From Mangrovimonas spongiae (GTDB taxonomy: Bacteria > Bacteroidota > Bacteroidia > Flavobacteriales > Flavobacteriaceae), in contig NZ_RWBG01000004.1 in NCBI RefSeq assembly GCF_003944795.1, positions 62,001-126,000 on the forward strand: a stretch of 64,000 bases of DNA. Reading direction: 5' to 3'. The notes beneath the pieces are model-generated. The model made no database searches, was not told where the DNA came from, and was given only the letters and a program-made list of their open reading frames with translations. The translations under genes were made by a program, and so were the position numbers. Numbering within the stretch: the stretch's first letter is position 1; each line of letters begins with the position of its first letter. This document shows, in pieces, positions 25,999-34,539 of this stretch.

Positions 25999-27197
25999 GC
26001 GTTGTTATGTTTGTAAGAATCTATTAACGTGTTAATGTCTTCTAGTTCTTTTTGATTAATATGTGTTTTGTTTTGTAGCGCGATTATATTATTAAATAGT
26101 GCTTTGGTATCTTCAATAGTATTATTACTTCTAGAGGCTAGATGATTAAGGAATAAAGCATTAATCTCGTTGGTGTCTAGATTGTAATGTTGCCTAATAT
26201 AATCTAAAAAGTGCTTTACTTTATGATTAAAAATATCCTTATGATTCCCTTTATTAAGGTACATGTTGGCTACCGTTTGAGTAAAGTTTATGGTTTGGTT
26301 TTTTAAAGGTGTAATTACTGGAATAGCACGTTGTTTTCGTTTACCATCAAATAGAATATAAAACAACACACCAATTAACATAATGTAATACGCCCATTTT
26401 AATTGCTTAGTATTAAGCATGATATGTAATGGCGATGTGTAAAAAGCTTTTCCAGATTTATAATGATTATCTATATAGATGGTTTCTTTGATGTTTAAAT
26501 ACGATAATAGGCTAGATGTAAATTGTACTGTATTATCTTCAAGCATAAAGTAGTTGGTGAATGCTTGTGGGAAAGCACATAAAATTATGGTGCCGTCTCC
26601 AAAGTTTTGCTTAATAATATTGACATGCTCATTTTTAATTGCTGAATAACTATCAAAATTATCAACAACACCAATAACTTTAGTTTTAAGCGTATCTATT
26701 TTTTTAAAATAGGTGATGTAATCGGCTTTTTCAAACGAAACAATCTCTTGATTAAGATGCTTGTTTTTTAACTGTAAGCCATACACGTTATTAATATTAT
26801 CTAGATTACTTATAAAAGACGTTTCAAGGTTTAGTGTGTCTAATAAAGTACTTGAGAAATTTTCTGAAGCTATAAAAAGCGTATTGCCTTGGCTTGTCCA
26901 AGATAGTAGTTTTTCGGTTTCACTTTTATCAAATTCTAGACTGTTATTTACAAAAAAGTAGGCTCCTGTAATGGTGTCGTTTTTTAAAAATTCGAATGGC
27001 GGAATGGTAACATCTTTAATTTTAGGAAATAGAGCCTCTATTTGATCGTGTAGAACATAAGTGCCAAATGGAATTTTATGATGTTTGGCATACGATGGAA
27101 ACCAATTTATCTCTTTAGGTTTTAAGTACTCGTAAGCCACAAGCGATAGCATGGTAAAAACAATTAAGGTAATATATATTTTCGCTTTTTTTGTCAA
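25980..27197 (-). CDS. DUF4350-domain membrane protein
   Basis: The 405-residue protein has an N-terminal helix (about 6-23), then an extracytoplasmic DUF4350 domain (WFPSYAKHHKIPFGTYVLHDQIEALFP, and later LLSWTSQGNTLFIASENFSS). A second membrane helix lies at about 270-287, and a cytosolic tail runs to the end. This architecture recurs in the Bacteroidota MoxR module, where its function is not known. It overlaps the DUF4129 gene by 4 bp upstream and MoxR by 19 bp downstream. Confidence 0.84.
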   Translation of the reverse strand: MTKKAKIYITLIVFTMLSLVAYEYLKPKEINWFPSYAKHHKIPFGTYVLHDQIEALFPKIKDVTIPPFEFLKNDTITGAYFFVNNSLEFDKSETEKLLSWTSQGNTLFIASENFSSTLLDTLNLETSFISNLDNINNVYGLQLKNKHLNQEIVSFEKADYITYFKKIDTLKTKVIGVVDNFDSYSAIKNEHVNIIKQNFGDGTIILCAFPQAFTNYFMLEDNTVQFTSSLLSYLNIKETIYIDNHYKSGKAFYTSPLHIMLNTKQLKWAYYIMLIGVLFYILFDGKRKQRAIPVITPLKNQTINFTQTVANMYLNKGNHKDIFNHKVKHFLDYIRQHYNLDTNEINALFLNHLASRSNNTIEDTKALFNNIIALQNKTHINQKELEDINTLIDSYKHNNAWKTKT

Positions 27198-27919
27198 ATG
27201 GCTTTAATGGAATTATTAAGGGTTTCAAAAATAGTTTTTAGGCTTTCAAATTTGGTGTTTTCTACTTGAAATTCGCCATACCATACATAATCGTAAACAT
27301 GAGTTGCCTGTTCAAAATTGTGTTTTAAATCTTCCGATTCAAGCTCAGAAATATAATCGGTATTTGTTTTTTGCTGTTGCCAGTCTATTAACTTTTTTTC
27401 GGTTAAATATTTTAAAGAAAGCAGGTAATAATACCTAATGGCAAGCCTAAAGTTTTGTTCTTTTAATGCGTTTGTTATGAGGGCTTCAATATCTTCGTTT
27501 TTAATAATATGCTCTTCATCGGATATTGTAATATTTCCAAGCTTTTGTGGTGTATGGGCGTGTTTTTGATTATATCTTAAAAACAACTTAACCAAAAGAA
27601 AGACTAAAAGCCCAAGAAGCGCATAGGGTAATGCTTTTAATATAAAACTTAAAATGCCTGTTGCTTTTTCAACTCCAAAAAGGTATTCGAAAATTTTATA
27701 GACAATATTTTTTAGCCATCTAAAAAACTTGGCTATTACCGAGGTGCTTTCAGATTTCTCTGTATAGTTAAAATCGGGATTGTCTTTATACTGTTCTAAG
27801 TTTTTTTCAGTAATGTCTCTAACCTCGACTTTTGTATTGTCGTAAACAATATTAAGCGAATCTGTTTGGCCAAAAGCCAAAGTGGTACAGAATAAAAAGA
27901 CTAGGAGAAACTTTATCAC
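27194..27919 (-). CDS. DUF4129-type membrane protein
   Basis: The 241-residue protein has a signal peptide or first helix (MIKFLLVFLFCTTLAFGQ), an extracytoplasmic segment, a second helix (about 98-115, ALPYALLGLLVFLLVKLFL) and a cytosolic C-terminal helical domain (NFRLAIRYYYLLSLKYLTEKKLIDWQQQKTNTDY) typical of DUF4129. The family function is unknown. It is coupled to DUF4350 by a 4-bp overlap and lies 3 bp after the membrane protein gene upstream. Confidence 0.82.
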   Translation of the reverse strand: MIKFLLVFLFCTTLAFGQTDSLNIVYDNTKVEVRDITEKNLEQYKDNPDFNYTEKSESTSVIAKFFRWLKNIVYKIFEYLFGVEKATGILSFILKALPYALLGLLVFLLVKLFLRYNQKHAHTPQKLGNITISDEEHIIKNEDIEALITNALKEQNFRLAIRYYYLLSLKYLTEKKLIDWQQQKTNTDYISELESEDLKHNFEQATHVYDYVWYGEFQVENTKFESLKTIFETLNNSIKAI

Positions 27920-27922
27920 AAT

Positions 27923-28795
27923 TTAATCGTTTTTACCAATGGCATCAATACGTTCTAAAGTTCCTGTAAAGTTCTTCTTTTCGTTTAAATTAAAGTAAAT
28001 TAAAACGGCTCCAATAGTTAAAACTAAATTTAAAACAAACTTAAAAAGATAGCTAATAATATTTAAAATTATGTACACAGGATCGATAAAGGATTCTTGC
28101 ATAGTAGCAGGGTCAACTTCACCAGAAAAGATCCCCATTTTTACCATACTATAAATACCAGCAGGAAGCCCAAAAGCATATCCGGCAACACTAATAATTA
28201 GCCCTAAAACAACAATTGAGGCCCAGGTAGACCAAAAGTCTTCTTTAATTAAGGTGTAGCTATAGCTGTAGGCATCGGTAGCGTTTTTATCTTCAAAAAT
28301 AAATACACAAAACACAATAAACATAGGAACCATAAAGTATAAAACGGGTAATATACAAAGCATCATAGCTATAAAAAGTGTTCCCCATTTTAAAATGCTT
28401 AATCCTGTAAAGCCCCAAAAAGTTTGTTTTACTTGTTGTTTTACCTCAATAGCATCAACCTGTCCTTGATTTTTAATATAAGATTTAATATAATGGATAG
28501 CCGTAGAATTGGCGTAAACATAGGTGAGAATACCTGTTATAGCAAATAGTCCCAAGGCTAAAAACATTATCCCAAGATTTTCTGGAAGCGCTGTTTGTCC
28601 TGGTTGAAAGTCGAGAACACCTCCCGAAGCATATAGGTAAAATGAAAGAGCCATTAAAAACAGCACTAGGTAAGGCGCACAAACTTGAAGAATAAGCTTA
28701 AAAAAGGGTTTAAACTCGTTTCTTATAAAACCAAAACTGTCTGTTAAGATGTCGCCTAATTCACGTCTTTTTTTAAACTCTATGTATTGTTTCAT
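27923..28795 (-). CDS. Multi-pass membrane protein of the MoxR module
   Basis: The 290-residue protein has about six hydrophobic segments after a short cytosolic start (KKRRELGDILTDSFGFIRNEFKPFFK). I do not recognise a named family. Its place, overlapping the SpoIIM gene by 4 bp on one side and 3 bp from DUF4129 on the other, shows it belongs to the same operon, and membrane proteins of this kind recur in MoxR modules of Bacteroidota. A DEDK-type loop (FEDKNATDAYSYSYTLIKED) lies on the cytosolic side. Confidence 0.75.
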   Translation of the reverse strand: MKQYIEFKKRRELGDILTDSFGFIRNEFKPFFKLILQVCAPYLVLFLMALSFYLYASGGVLDFQPGQTALPENLGIMFLALGLFAITGILTYVYANSTAIHYIKSYIKNQGQVDAIEVKQQVKQTFWGFTGLSILKWGTLFIAMMLCILPVLYFMVPMFIVFCVFIFEDKNATDAYSYSYTLIKEDFWSTWASIVVLGLIISVAGYAFGLPAGIYSMVKMGIFSGEVDPATMQESFIDPVYIILNIISYLFKFVLNLVLTIGAVLIYFNLNEKKNFTGTLERIDAIGKND

Positions 28796-29754
28796 GAGTG
28801 GTTAATTTTTTTGTGTAATTGAATAGGGTAAATAACGTAATAAAATATAATTAGTGCCAAAGAACTAGCAATAATAAAAATAGCTAACCAATCTGGCATT
28901 TCGGTATGTCTAGTAACAAAGCCTTCTAAAAAACCAGCAATAATAAAAAAAGGAATGGTGCTCATTAATATTTTTAAACCGCTTTTAACGCCTCTTTTAA
29001 AAGATTCTAAGCGGGTGTAAGTTCCAGGGAAAAGCATACCATTACCTAAAACCAATCCAGAACATCCAGCAATAATAATAACTGAAATCTCTATCGTACC
29101 ATGTATCCAAATAGTTCTAGCCGATTCCCAAAGTAAGCCTTTGTCGTAAAAGAAATATTGAAAACTCCCTAGCATAACACCATTTTGAAGCATGACAAAA
29201 AGCGAACCAATACCCAACAAAATGCCATACGCAAATGCCATAAGAGCTACTCTAATATTATTTATGGTAATACCAAGAAACATATTAAACTCGCCTTGTT
29301 GTTTGTAAACAGCCATAGGGTCGCCCTTCTCAATGTTTTCAAGCGTCATGTTTACGTAGCCATCTCCTAAAAAAGAACGCACAAAATCTCCTTCGTTAGC
29401 AGCAGAGAAAGCACCTACAATGGCAAAAAGTGCAAAAACTAAAAAAGCTATAAGTAACTCCCTTTGGAAATAATAAAACTGAAAAGGAAACTCAGTTTTA
29501 AAAAATGTAATAATTCTGTTTTTAGACTCTTTTTGTGTTTTATAGATTTTTTGATGCGCTTGAGAAGCTAACTGATTTAAGTAACTCGCCGTTTTACTTC
29601 TAGGGTAAAACGTTTTAGCGTAACTTAAATGGTCGGTTATTTCTACGTACAAATTAGAAAGTTCGTTGGGGTCTATATTTGTTTTATTTGAAAGAAGGCT
29701 TTCAAATCTTAACCATTTATCCTTATTTTGCCTGACAAAAGCGGCTTCTCGCAT
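28792..29754 (-). CDS. SpoIIM-family (stage II sporulation M-like) membrane protein
   Basis: The 320-residue protein has a soluble helical N-terminus (1-95; MREAAFVRQNKDKWLRFESLLSN) and then about five membrane helices. The signature GTIEISVIIIAGCSGLVLGNGMLFPGTYTRLESFKRG is diagnostic for the SpoIIM family. This organism does not sporulate; in Bacteroidota the gene is part of the MoxR module. It is the first gene of the leftward operon and faces an RDD gene across 32 bp, which leaves little room for two promoters. Confidence 0.9.
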   Translation of the reverse strand: MREAAFVRQNKDKWLRFESLLSNKTNIDPNELSNLYVEITDHLSYAKTFYPRSKTASYLNQLASQAHQKIYKTQKESKNRIITFFKTEFPFQFYYFQRELLIAFLVFALFAIVGAFSAANEGDFVRSFLGDGYVNMTLENIEKGDPMAVYKQQGEFNMFLGITINNIRVALMAFAYGILLGIGSLFVMLQNGVMLGSFQYFFYDKGLLWESARTIWIHGTIEISVIIIAGCSGLVLGNGMLFPGTYTRLESFKRGVKSGLKILMSTIPFFIIAGFLEGFVTRHTEMPDWLAIFIIASSLALIIFYYVIYPIQLHKKINHS

Positions 29755-29786
29755 AAAACAACATTTGTTTTCAAAGAAAAGAAAAT

Positions 29787-30503
29787 ATGGAAGAATTTCA
29801 AATTGAAACAGCTCAAAATGTAGGGATTCATCAACAAGTGGCTAATATTGGCGATCGTATTTTAGCTTATCTTATTGATAGTGTTATTGTATTTGCTTAT
29901 ATGATTTCAATGATTATTATCTTAAATGCATTAGATATTGATATGTTTGACTCTTGGGCTATATTCTTGTTATTATCGCTTCCAGCTTTTATGTATTATA
30001 TATTGTTTGAAACGTTTTGGGATGGGAAAACAATAGGGAAACATGTGGTGAAAATAAAAGTGGTTAAATTAGATGGTACTAAACCAGCGTTTTCCAATTA
30101 TTTAATTCGGTGGCTTTTACGTATTGTCGATGTCACCATTTCAACAGGTGGTATTGCTGTATTAACTATTTTAATAAAAGGAAACGGACAACGACTAGGA
30201 GATATTGCAGCGGGAACCACAGTAATTACCGAAAAGACTAAAGTCTCAATTCAAGAAACCTTAATGCAGGAACTGCCAGACAATTATGTGCCTAAATACA
30301 GTCAAGTAACCGTTTTTTCTGATACCGAAATACAAACCATAAAAAATCTTTACGACAAAGCTGTTCGTAATGGGCAACATAATATTATTTTAGCTTTACA
30401 AAAACGCCTAAAACTAGTTATGCAAGTTGAACCCGTAGAAAAACCGGTAGATTTTGTCTCTACGGTTATAAAAGATTATAACTACTACACACAAAAAATG
30501 TAA
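29787..30503 (+). CDS. RDD-family membrane protein
   Basis: The 238-residue protein carries the RDD pattern: NIGDRILAYLIDSVIVFAYM, DGKTIGKHVVKIKVV, and the second helix pair ending GQRLGDIAAGTTVI. Three to four helices occupy about 28-150; the tail (150-238) is soluble. RDD proteins are implicated in ion transport and stress in some bacteria, unproven here. It is divergent from SpoIIM and is followed directly by the TRIC-like gene with an overlapping TAATG. Confidence 0.9.
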   Translation: MEEFQIETAQNVGIHQQVANIGDRILAYLIDSVIVFAYMISMIIILNALDIDMFDSWAIFLLLSLPAFMYYILFETFWDGKTIGKHVVKIKVVKLDGTKPAFSNYLIRWLLRIVDVTISTGGIAVLTILIKGNGQRLGDIAAGTTVITEKTKVSIQETLMQELPDNYVPKYSQVTVFSDTEIQTIKNLYDKAVRNGQHNIILALQKRLKLVMQVEPVEKPVDFVSTVIKDYNYYTQKM

Positions 30504-31108
30504 TGTTTTTTCAAGTAATAGACATATTAGGAACAATTGCTTTTGCTATTTCTGGCGTATTAGTGGCGCAAGAAAAACGAATGGATCCTTTTGGAGTTCT
30601 TATTATAGCGTTTGTAACAGCGGTTGGAGGCGGTACATTAAGAGATGTTCTTATTGGTCAAACACCAGTGTCTTGGATGACCAATATGACGTATGTTTAC
30701 GTGATTTTTGCCTCTACAATTTTTGCTATTATTTTTAGAAAGCAAATTAATTATTTAAGAAAATCATTATTTCTATTTGATACTATTGGTATAGGATTAT
30801 ACACTGTTGTTGGCATAGAAAAAGGTTTAAGTATAGGTTTACACCCTATAATTTGTGTGTCTTTAGGTACCATGACTGCATGTTTTGGTGGCGTTATTAG
30901 AGATATTTTAAGTAATGAAATCCCTGTTATTTTTAGACAAGAAATTTATGCTACAGCATGTATTTTAGGCGGTGCGACTTATTTTTTATTACAGGAATTG
31001 CCAATAGTAGAAAACTTTGTTTTTATTATCTCAGGACTAGTTGTTATTATTATTAGGTTACTAGCTGTAAGATTTAAAATTAGTCTGCCAAGTATTTATA
31101 AAGATTAG
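30503..31108 (+). CDS. TRIC / UPF0126 cation-channel-like membrane protein
   Basis: The 201-residue protein has seven helices and two pseudo-repeat motifs, VGGGTLRDVLIG and FGGVIRDILSNEIPVIFRQEIYA, which are the hallmark of the TRIC-type (YadS/YicG) family. Those proteins form trimeric cation channels or related transporters, and some bacterial members have been suggested to import glycine. The start overlaps the RDD stop by one base. Its 3' end overlaps the convergent cyclophilin gene by 4 bp. Confidence 0.9.
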   Translation: MFFQVIDILGTIAFAISGVLVAQEKRMDPFGVLIIAFVTAVGGGTLRDVLIGQTPVSWMTNMTYVYVIFASTIFAIIFRKQINYLRKSLFLFDTIGIGLYTVVGIEKGLSIGLHPIICVSLGTMTACFGGVIRDILSNEIPVIFRQEIYATACILGGATYFLLQELPIVENFVFIISGLVVIIIRLLAVRFKISLPSIYKD

Positions 31109-31806
31109 TCTATAAGCCTAACTTTTTTAATATAAATGTTGTGTAATGGCCATTCGCCATCGTCGGTTTTTTGTTTGGCAATTTCATCAACAACATCCAT
31201 ACCTTTTATAACTTTCCCAAAAATGGTGTAATCACCATCTAAATGATGAGCGCCACCTTTCTGCTGAACAATAAAAAACTCGTAAGGCGATGCTAGTTTA
31301 TAAGGGTTTTCAATCTCACTACTTGGCATACTTACCACACCACGATCGTGTTTAAACCCTCGTTTTGTGTCTGGAGGTAAAAGGTATTTGCCTATTTTAG
31401 TACGTTTTCTCATAACGTCCCTATCGTCAGTACTTCCCCCTTGAATAATAAAATTATTAACCACGCGATAAAATTGGGTGTCATCAAAGTATTTTTGTTT
31501 CGTTAAAAAAATAAAATTTGCTCTATGGAATTTGGTTTCATTAAAAAGTAAAATATCAATATCACCAAATTCTGTAGTAATTCTAACCTTATTTTCTTGG
31601 TGTTCTTTTTCATATTGAAGAAAAAATTCCATTGCATTATCATCTGTAAGAAGCGGGAATTCTCTTTCAGGTTTTTTTATCGAATCTTTTTTTATTGTTT
31701 TTTGTTTCGTTAAAGTTTTAGACTTAGATATAGATGTTTTATTTTTATTATTTTCACAACTTACAAGTAGTAATGTAGAGAGAAGTATGAAGAAGATTTT
31801 TTTCAT
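31105..31806 (-). CDS. Cyclophilin-type peptidyl-prolyl isomerase lipoprotein
   Basis: The 233-residue product has a lipobox (LLLVSC, Cys17), a Lys/Thr linker, and a cyclophilin domain (about 75-232). Core residues include FHRANFIFLTKQKYFDDTQFYRVVNNFIIQGG. The Phe-Arg of the active site is visible (FYRV). It should speed proline isomerisation in folding proteins of the periplasm or outer membrane. The 15-bp gap to the Nudix gene on the other strand is measured to that gene's longest frame; the chosen ATG is 41 bp away. Confidence 0.94.
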   Translation of the reverse strand: MKKIFFILLSTLLLVSCENNKNKTSISKSKTLTKQKTIKKDSIKKPEREFPLLTDDNAMEFFLQYEKEHQENKVRITTEFGDIDILLFNETKFHRANFIFLTKQKYFDDTQFYRVVNNFIIQGGSTDDRDVMRKRTKIGKYLLPPDTKRGFKHDRGVVSMPSSEIENPYKLASPYEFFIVQQKGGAHHLDGDYTIFGKVIKGMDVVDEIAKQKTDDGEWPLHNIYIKKVRLID

Positions 31807-31846
31807 TATTTAGGAGTCGTTTTTGGTTCCATTAAAGTTATTACAA

Positions 31847-32488
31847 ATGGATTTTACAGTTTTTTTAAATTCAATCCCAAAAATAAAAAATATACCACTC
31901 CCAGCAGAATTGTCGCAACTTAAAATGTCGCCACCATTTAGAGAAGCATTACAAGAGCAACAAAAAGACGCCATAAAAACAGCTAGAAAAGCAGCAGTAT
32001 TAGCGTTGTTTTATCCAGATAGCACAAAAACAACGCGTTTAGTTCTTATTTTAAGAAAAACGTATCGTGGTGTGCATTCTGCGCAAGTTGGGTTTCCAGG
32101 AGGAAAGCTAGAGGCGTTTGACGACTCTATGGAAAGTGCTGCTTTAAGAGAAACCGAAGAGGAAGTTGGGGTTTCTAGGCATTATGTTGATGTTTTAAGA
32201 GGTCTAACCCAAGTTTACATTCCGCCCAGCAATTTTTTTGTGTATCCGTTTATAGGATATACCAAAAAAACACCTGTTTTTTCTAAACAAGACGAAGAGG
32301 TAGAAGAGATTATTCACGTAACATTAGCCGATTTTTTAAATCCTAAAAATGTGATTAACAAGACGGTGTCTACATCATATAAAAAAGATGTTGTTGTGCC
32401 AGCGTTTAAATTAAATGGTTATGTGGTTTGGGGAGCAACAGCCATGATGCTAAGCGAAATAAAAGACTTGTTAAATAAGGCGTTATAA
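31847..32488 (+). CDS. CoA pyrophosphatase-type Nudix hydrolase
   Basis: The 213-residue protein has the CoA-Nudix motif LRKTYRGVHSAQVGFPGGK followed by the Nudix box with RETEEEVGV. It likely cleaves CoA or its derivatives to 4'-phosphopantetheine and 3',5'-ADP. The frame could start at a TTG at 31823, but the ATG at 31847 gives MDFTVFLNSIPKIKN, the usual beginning of this family. It precedes the acyltransferase gene by 50 bp, which has its own -7 box. Confidence 0.88.
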   Translation: MDFTVFLNSIPKIKNIPLPAELSQLKMSPPFREALQEQQKDAIKTARKAAVLALFYPDSTKTTRLVLILRKTYRGVHSAQVGFPGGKLEAFDDSMESAALRETEEEVGVSRHYVDVLRGLTQVYIPPSNFFVYPFIGYTKKTPVFSKQDEEVEEIIHVTLADFLNPKNVINKTVSTSYKKDVVVPAFKLNGYVVWGATAMMLSEIKDLLNKAL

Positions 32489-32502
32489 ACGTGTAGTTTT
32501 AT

Positions 32503-32510
32503 TATTTTTG
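32503..32510 (+). promoter_or_regulatory. -7 box TATTTTTG before the acyltransferase gene
   Basis: Exact TAnnTTTG match 28 bp before the ATG at 32539. No -33 match was seen. Confidence 0.45.
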
Positions 32511-32538
32511 TAGTTCTGTTTAATACCGAACACACGTT

Positions 32539-33336
32539 ATGGGATTATTTAAAAAAAATCCTTTTGGACATATACTTTTTTTGAAAAAATGGCTCATTAG
32601 AATAATGGGAGCCATAAGTCATAGGCGATTTCGAGGATTCAATGAATTACAAATTGAAGGCTCTGATGTGTTAAGAAACCTGCCAGAAACTAATGTGCTT
32701 TTTATTTCCAACCACCAAACTTACTTTGCCGATGTAGTGGCTATGTTTCATGTGTTTAATGCCAGTTTAAGCAATCGTGACGATAGTATTAAGAATATTA
32801 GTTACTTGTGGAAGCCCAAACTAAATATTTATTATGTGGCTGCTAAAGAAACTATGAGAGCTGGATTTTTACCTAAAATTTTGGCTTATGCAGGCGCTAT
32901 TCCTATAGAGAGAACTTGGCGTTCTGCAGGAAAAGAAGTCAAGCGCCAAGTAAAAATGAGCGATATTACTAACATAAAAAAGGCTCTAGATGATGGTTGG
33001 GTTATTACTTTTCCACAAGGTACGACAACACCTTTTAAACCTATCAGGCGTGGTACAGCACATATTATAAAACAATACAAACCAATTGTTGTGCCTATTG
33101 TAATAGATGGTTTTAGACGCTCTTTCGATAAAAAAGGACTGCGTATTAAAAAGAAGAATATTCTTCAATCTATGGAAATTAAAAATCCTTTAGATATAGA
33201 TTATGATAACGAATCTGTTGCCGATATTGTAGAGAAAATAGAATATGCCATAGAGCAACACTCATCATTCTTAAAGGTAATTCCACAAGATGTTTTAGAA
33301 GAACAAGAAAAACTCAATAAACAGCGCGAGTGGTAA
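32539..33336 (+). CDS. 1-acylglycerol-3-phosphate acyltransferase (PlsC-like)
   Basis: The 265-residue protein has an amphipathic N-terminus and the acyltransferase motifs SNHQTYFADV, then GAIPIERTW, FPQGTTTPFKPIRRGTAH and VPIVIDGFR. The first motif reads His59-x5-Asp65 rather than the classic His-x4-Asp, which I note as a variant. It would transfer an acyl chain to lysophosphatidate in membrane lipid synthesis. It ends 5 bp before the convergent membrane protein of the sigma operon. Confidence 0.86.
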   Translation: MGLFKKNPFGHILFLKKWLIRIMGAISHRRFRGFNELQIEGSDVLRNLPETNVLFISNHQTYFADVVAMFHVFNASLSNRDDSIKNISYLWKPKLNIYYVAAKETMRAGFLPKILAYAGAIPIERTWRSAGKEVKRQVKMSDITNIKKALDDGWVITFPQGTTTPFKPIRRGTAHIIKQYKPIVVPIVIDGFRRSFDKKGLRIKKKNILQSMEIKNPLDIDYDNESVADIVEKIEYAIEQHSSFLKVIPQDVLEEQEKLNKQREW

Positions 33337-33341
33337 TAGTT

Positions 33342-33983
33342 TCAAGCCTCCAAACGTTTTAGTTCTTTGTAATTCTTATTTAACCGTTTTAATAAAATAC
33401 CATAGATTAACCAATAGAATAGTAAAAGAACTCCAATAATTAAAATTAGCATACCCGCTACTATAAGAATGAATGTGGCGTAAAACTTGAAAGCTTCTCC
33501 GTTTGTAGCGGCTTCATTTACTTGTGAGATTAGTTGTTGATCCATTTTAAATTCAACACATAACACAACTATTACAGAAACCACAAGATAAATTAAGTTA
33601 AAGGCAACATACTGTTTTACCGTTTTTCTAGTTTTTAAAATATTTTCCATAAGCACTTTGGCACTATCGGTAGCAGAGATGCGCTTGTAGTTCCTAAAAA
33701 ATAAGTAAAAAAAGTAGGCTAAAATACCATACCCAATAACAGCGAGAGGAATCATGACCATGTCGGTATCTAATTCTTGAAAACGCTTCATGCCTTCATT
33801 ATCCTTTAGGAAAAATGAAATAACAGTCCAAAAAATAAACTCTAATAGGCTTATAATAAAAATCCATTTTACAATAGAGGATGATCGTTTAAGAATCATT
33901 CTATATATCTCGTCGTAAGATAGTTTAGGGTATCTTCCGTCGTTTTTCTGCCAGTCTTTTTTTAATAATTCCAATTCATCCAT
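33342..33983 (-). CDS. Four-helix membrane protein after an ECF sigma gene
   Basis: The 213-residue protein has a cytosolic N-terminus (MDELELLKKDWQKNDGRYPKLSYDEIYRMILKRSSSIVKW) and about four membrane helices (about 39-57, 76-95, 120-140 and 167-190). A short charged tail follows. Placed 4 bp after the sigma factor gene, it could be its anti-sigma factor, but no known anti-sigma motif (such as the zinc HisXXXCysXXCys) is present. That role is an inference from position. Confidence 0.75.
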   Translation of the reverse strand: MDELELLKKDWQKNDGRYPKLSYDEIYRMILKRSSSIVKWIFIISLLEFIFWTVISFFLKDNEGMKRFQELDTDMVMIPLAVIGYGILAYFFYLFFRNYKRISATDSAKVLMENILKTRKTVKQYVAFNLIYLVVSVIVVLCVEFKMDQQLISQVNEAATNGEAFKFYATFILIVAGMLILIIGVLLLFYWLIYGILLKRLNKNYKELKRLEA

Positions 33984-33987
33984 AATC

Positions 33988-34482
33988 TCACGGATTTAAT
34001 ATGGTTTTTAATTTCTTTTTTACACGATTCATTTTCACTCTTGCATTAACTTCGGTAATTCCTAAAGTCTCGCTAATTTCGTTGTAATTTTTATCTTCTA
34101 AATAAAGTAGTACCAACGCTTTTTCAATATCGTTAAGCTCGTGTATGGCTTGGTACATAAGTTTAAGTTGTTGTTCTTCGGTACGATCATATTCCTCAGC
34201 TTTTATCTTAAATTGAACCGCATCAAACGCTTGTGTTTTTACACGTCTTGTCGATTTTCTGTATAGTGTTATGGCAGTATTAAGAGCCACACGATACATC
34301 CATGTGCTAAATTTGGAGTCGCCACGAAACTTTGGGTAAGCTTTCCAAAGTTGTATGGTTACTTCTTGAAAAAGATCGTTATGTGCTGCTTGATTATTGG
34401 TGTAAAGCCTACAAACTTTATGCACAATATTTTGATGCTTTTCTAGCAGTTCAACAAAACTATGTTCTAAAGATTTGCTCAA
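33988..34482 (-). CDS. ECF-type RNA polymerase sigma factor
   Basis: The 164-residue protein has sigma region 2 (HKVCRLYTNNQAAHNDLFQEVTIQLWKAYPKF..FSTWMYRVALNTAITLYRK) and region 4 (EKALVLLYLEDKNYNEISETLGITEVNARVKMNRVKKKLK). The length is typical of group 4 sigma factors. Its regulon is unknown. It sits between YhhN and the membrane protein and is transcribed in the same direction as the trp operon, 57 bp after YhhN. Confidence 0.93.
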   Translation of the reverse strand: MSKSLEHSFVELLEKHQNIVHKVCRLYTNNQAAHNDLFQEVTIQLWKAYPKFRGDSKFSTWMYRVALNTAITLYRKSTRRVKTQAFDAVQFKIKAEEYDRTEEQQLKLMYQAIHELNDIEKALVLLYLEDKNYNEISETLGITEVNARVKMNRVKKKLKTILNP

Positions 34483-34539
34483 ATATTTGTGGTTGGTGTT
34501 TAATGTATTTGTATACTAAATTCTCAAGTTGTTACAGTT

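Noticed and set aside
33342-33983. Calling the four-helix protein a zinc anti-sigma factor
   Set aside because: No HxxxCxxC motif and no typical anti-sigma domain is visible; only position supports the idea.
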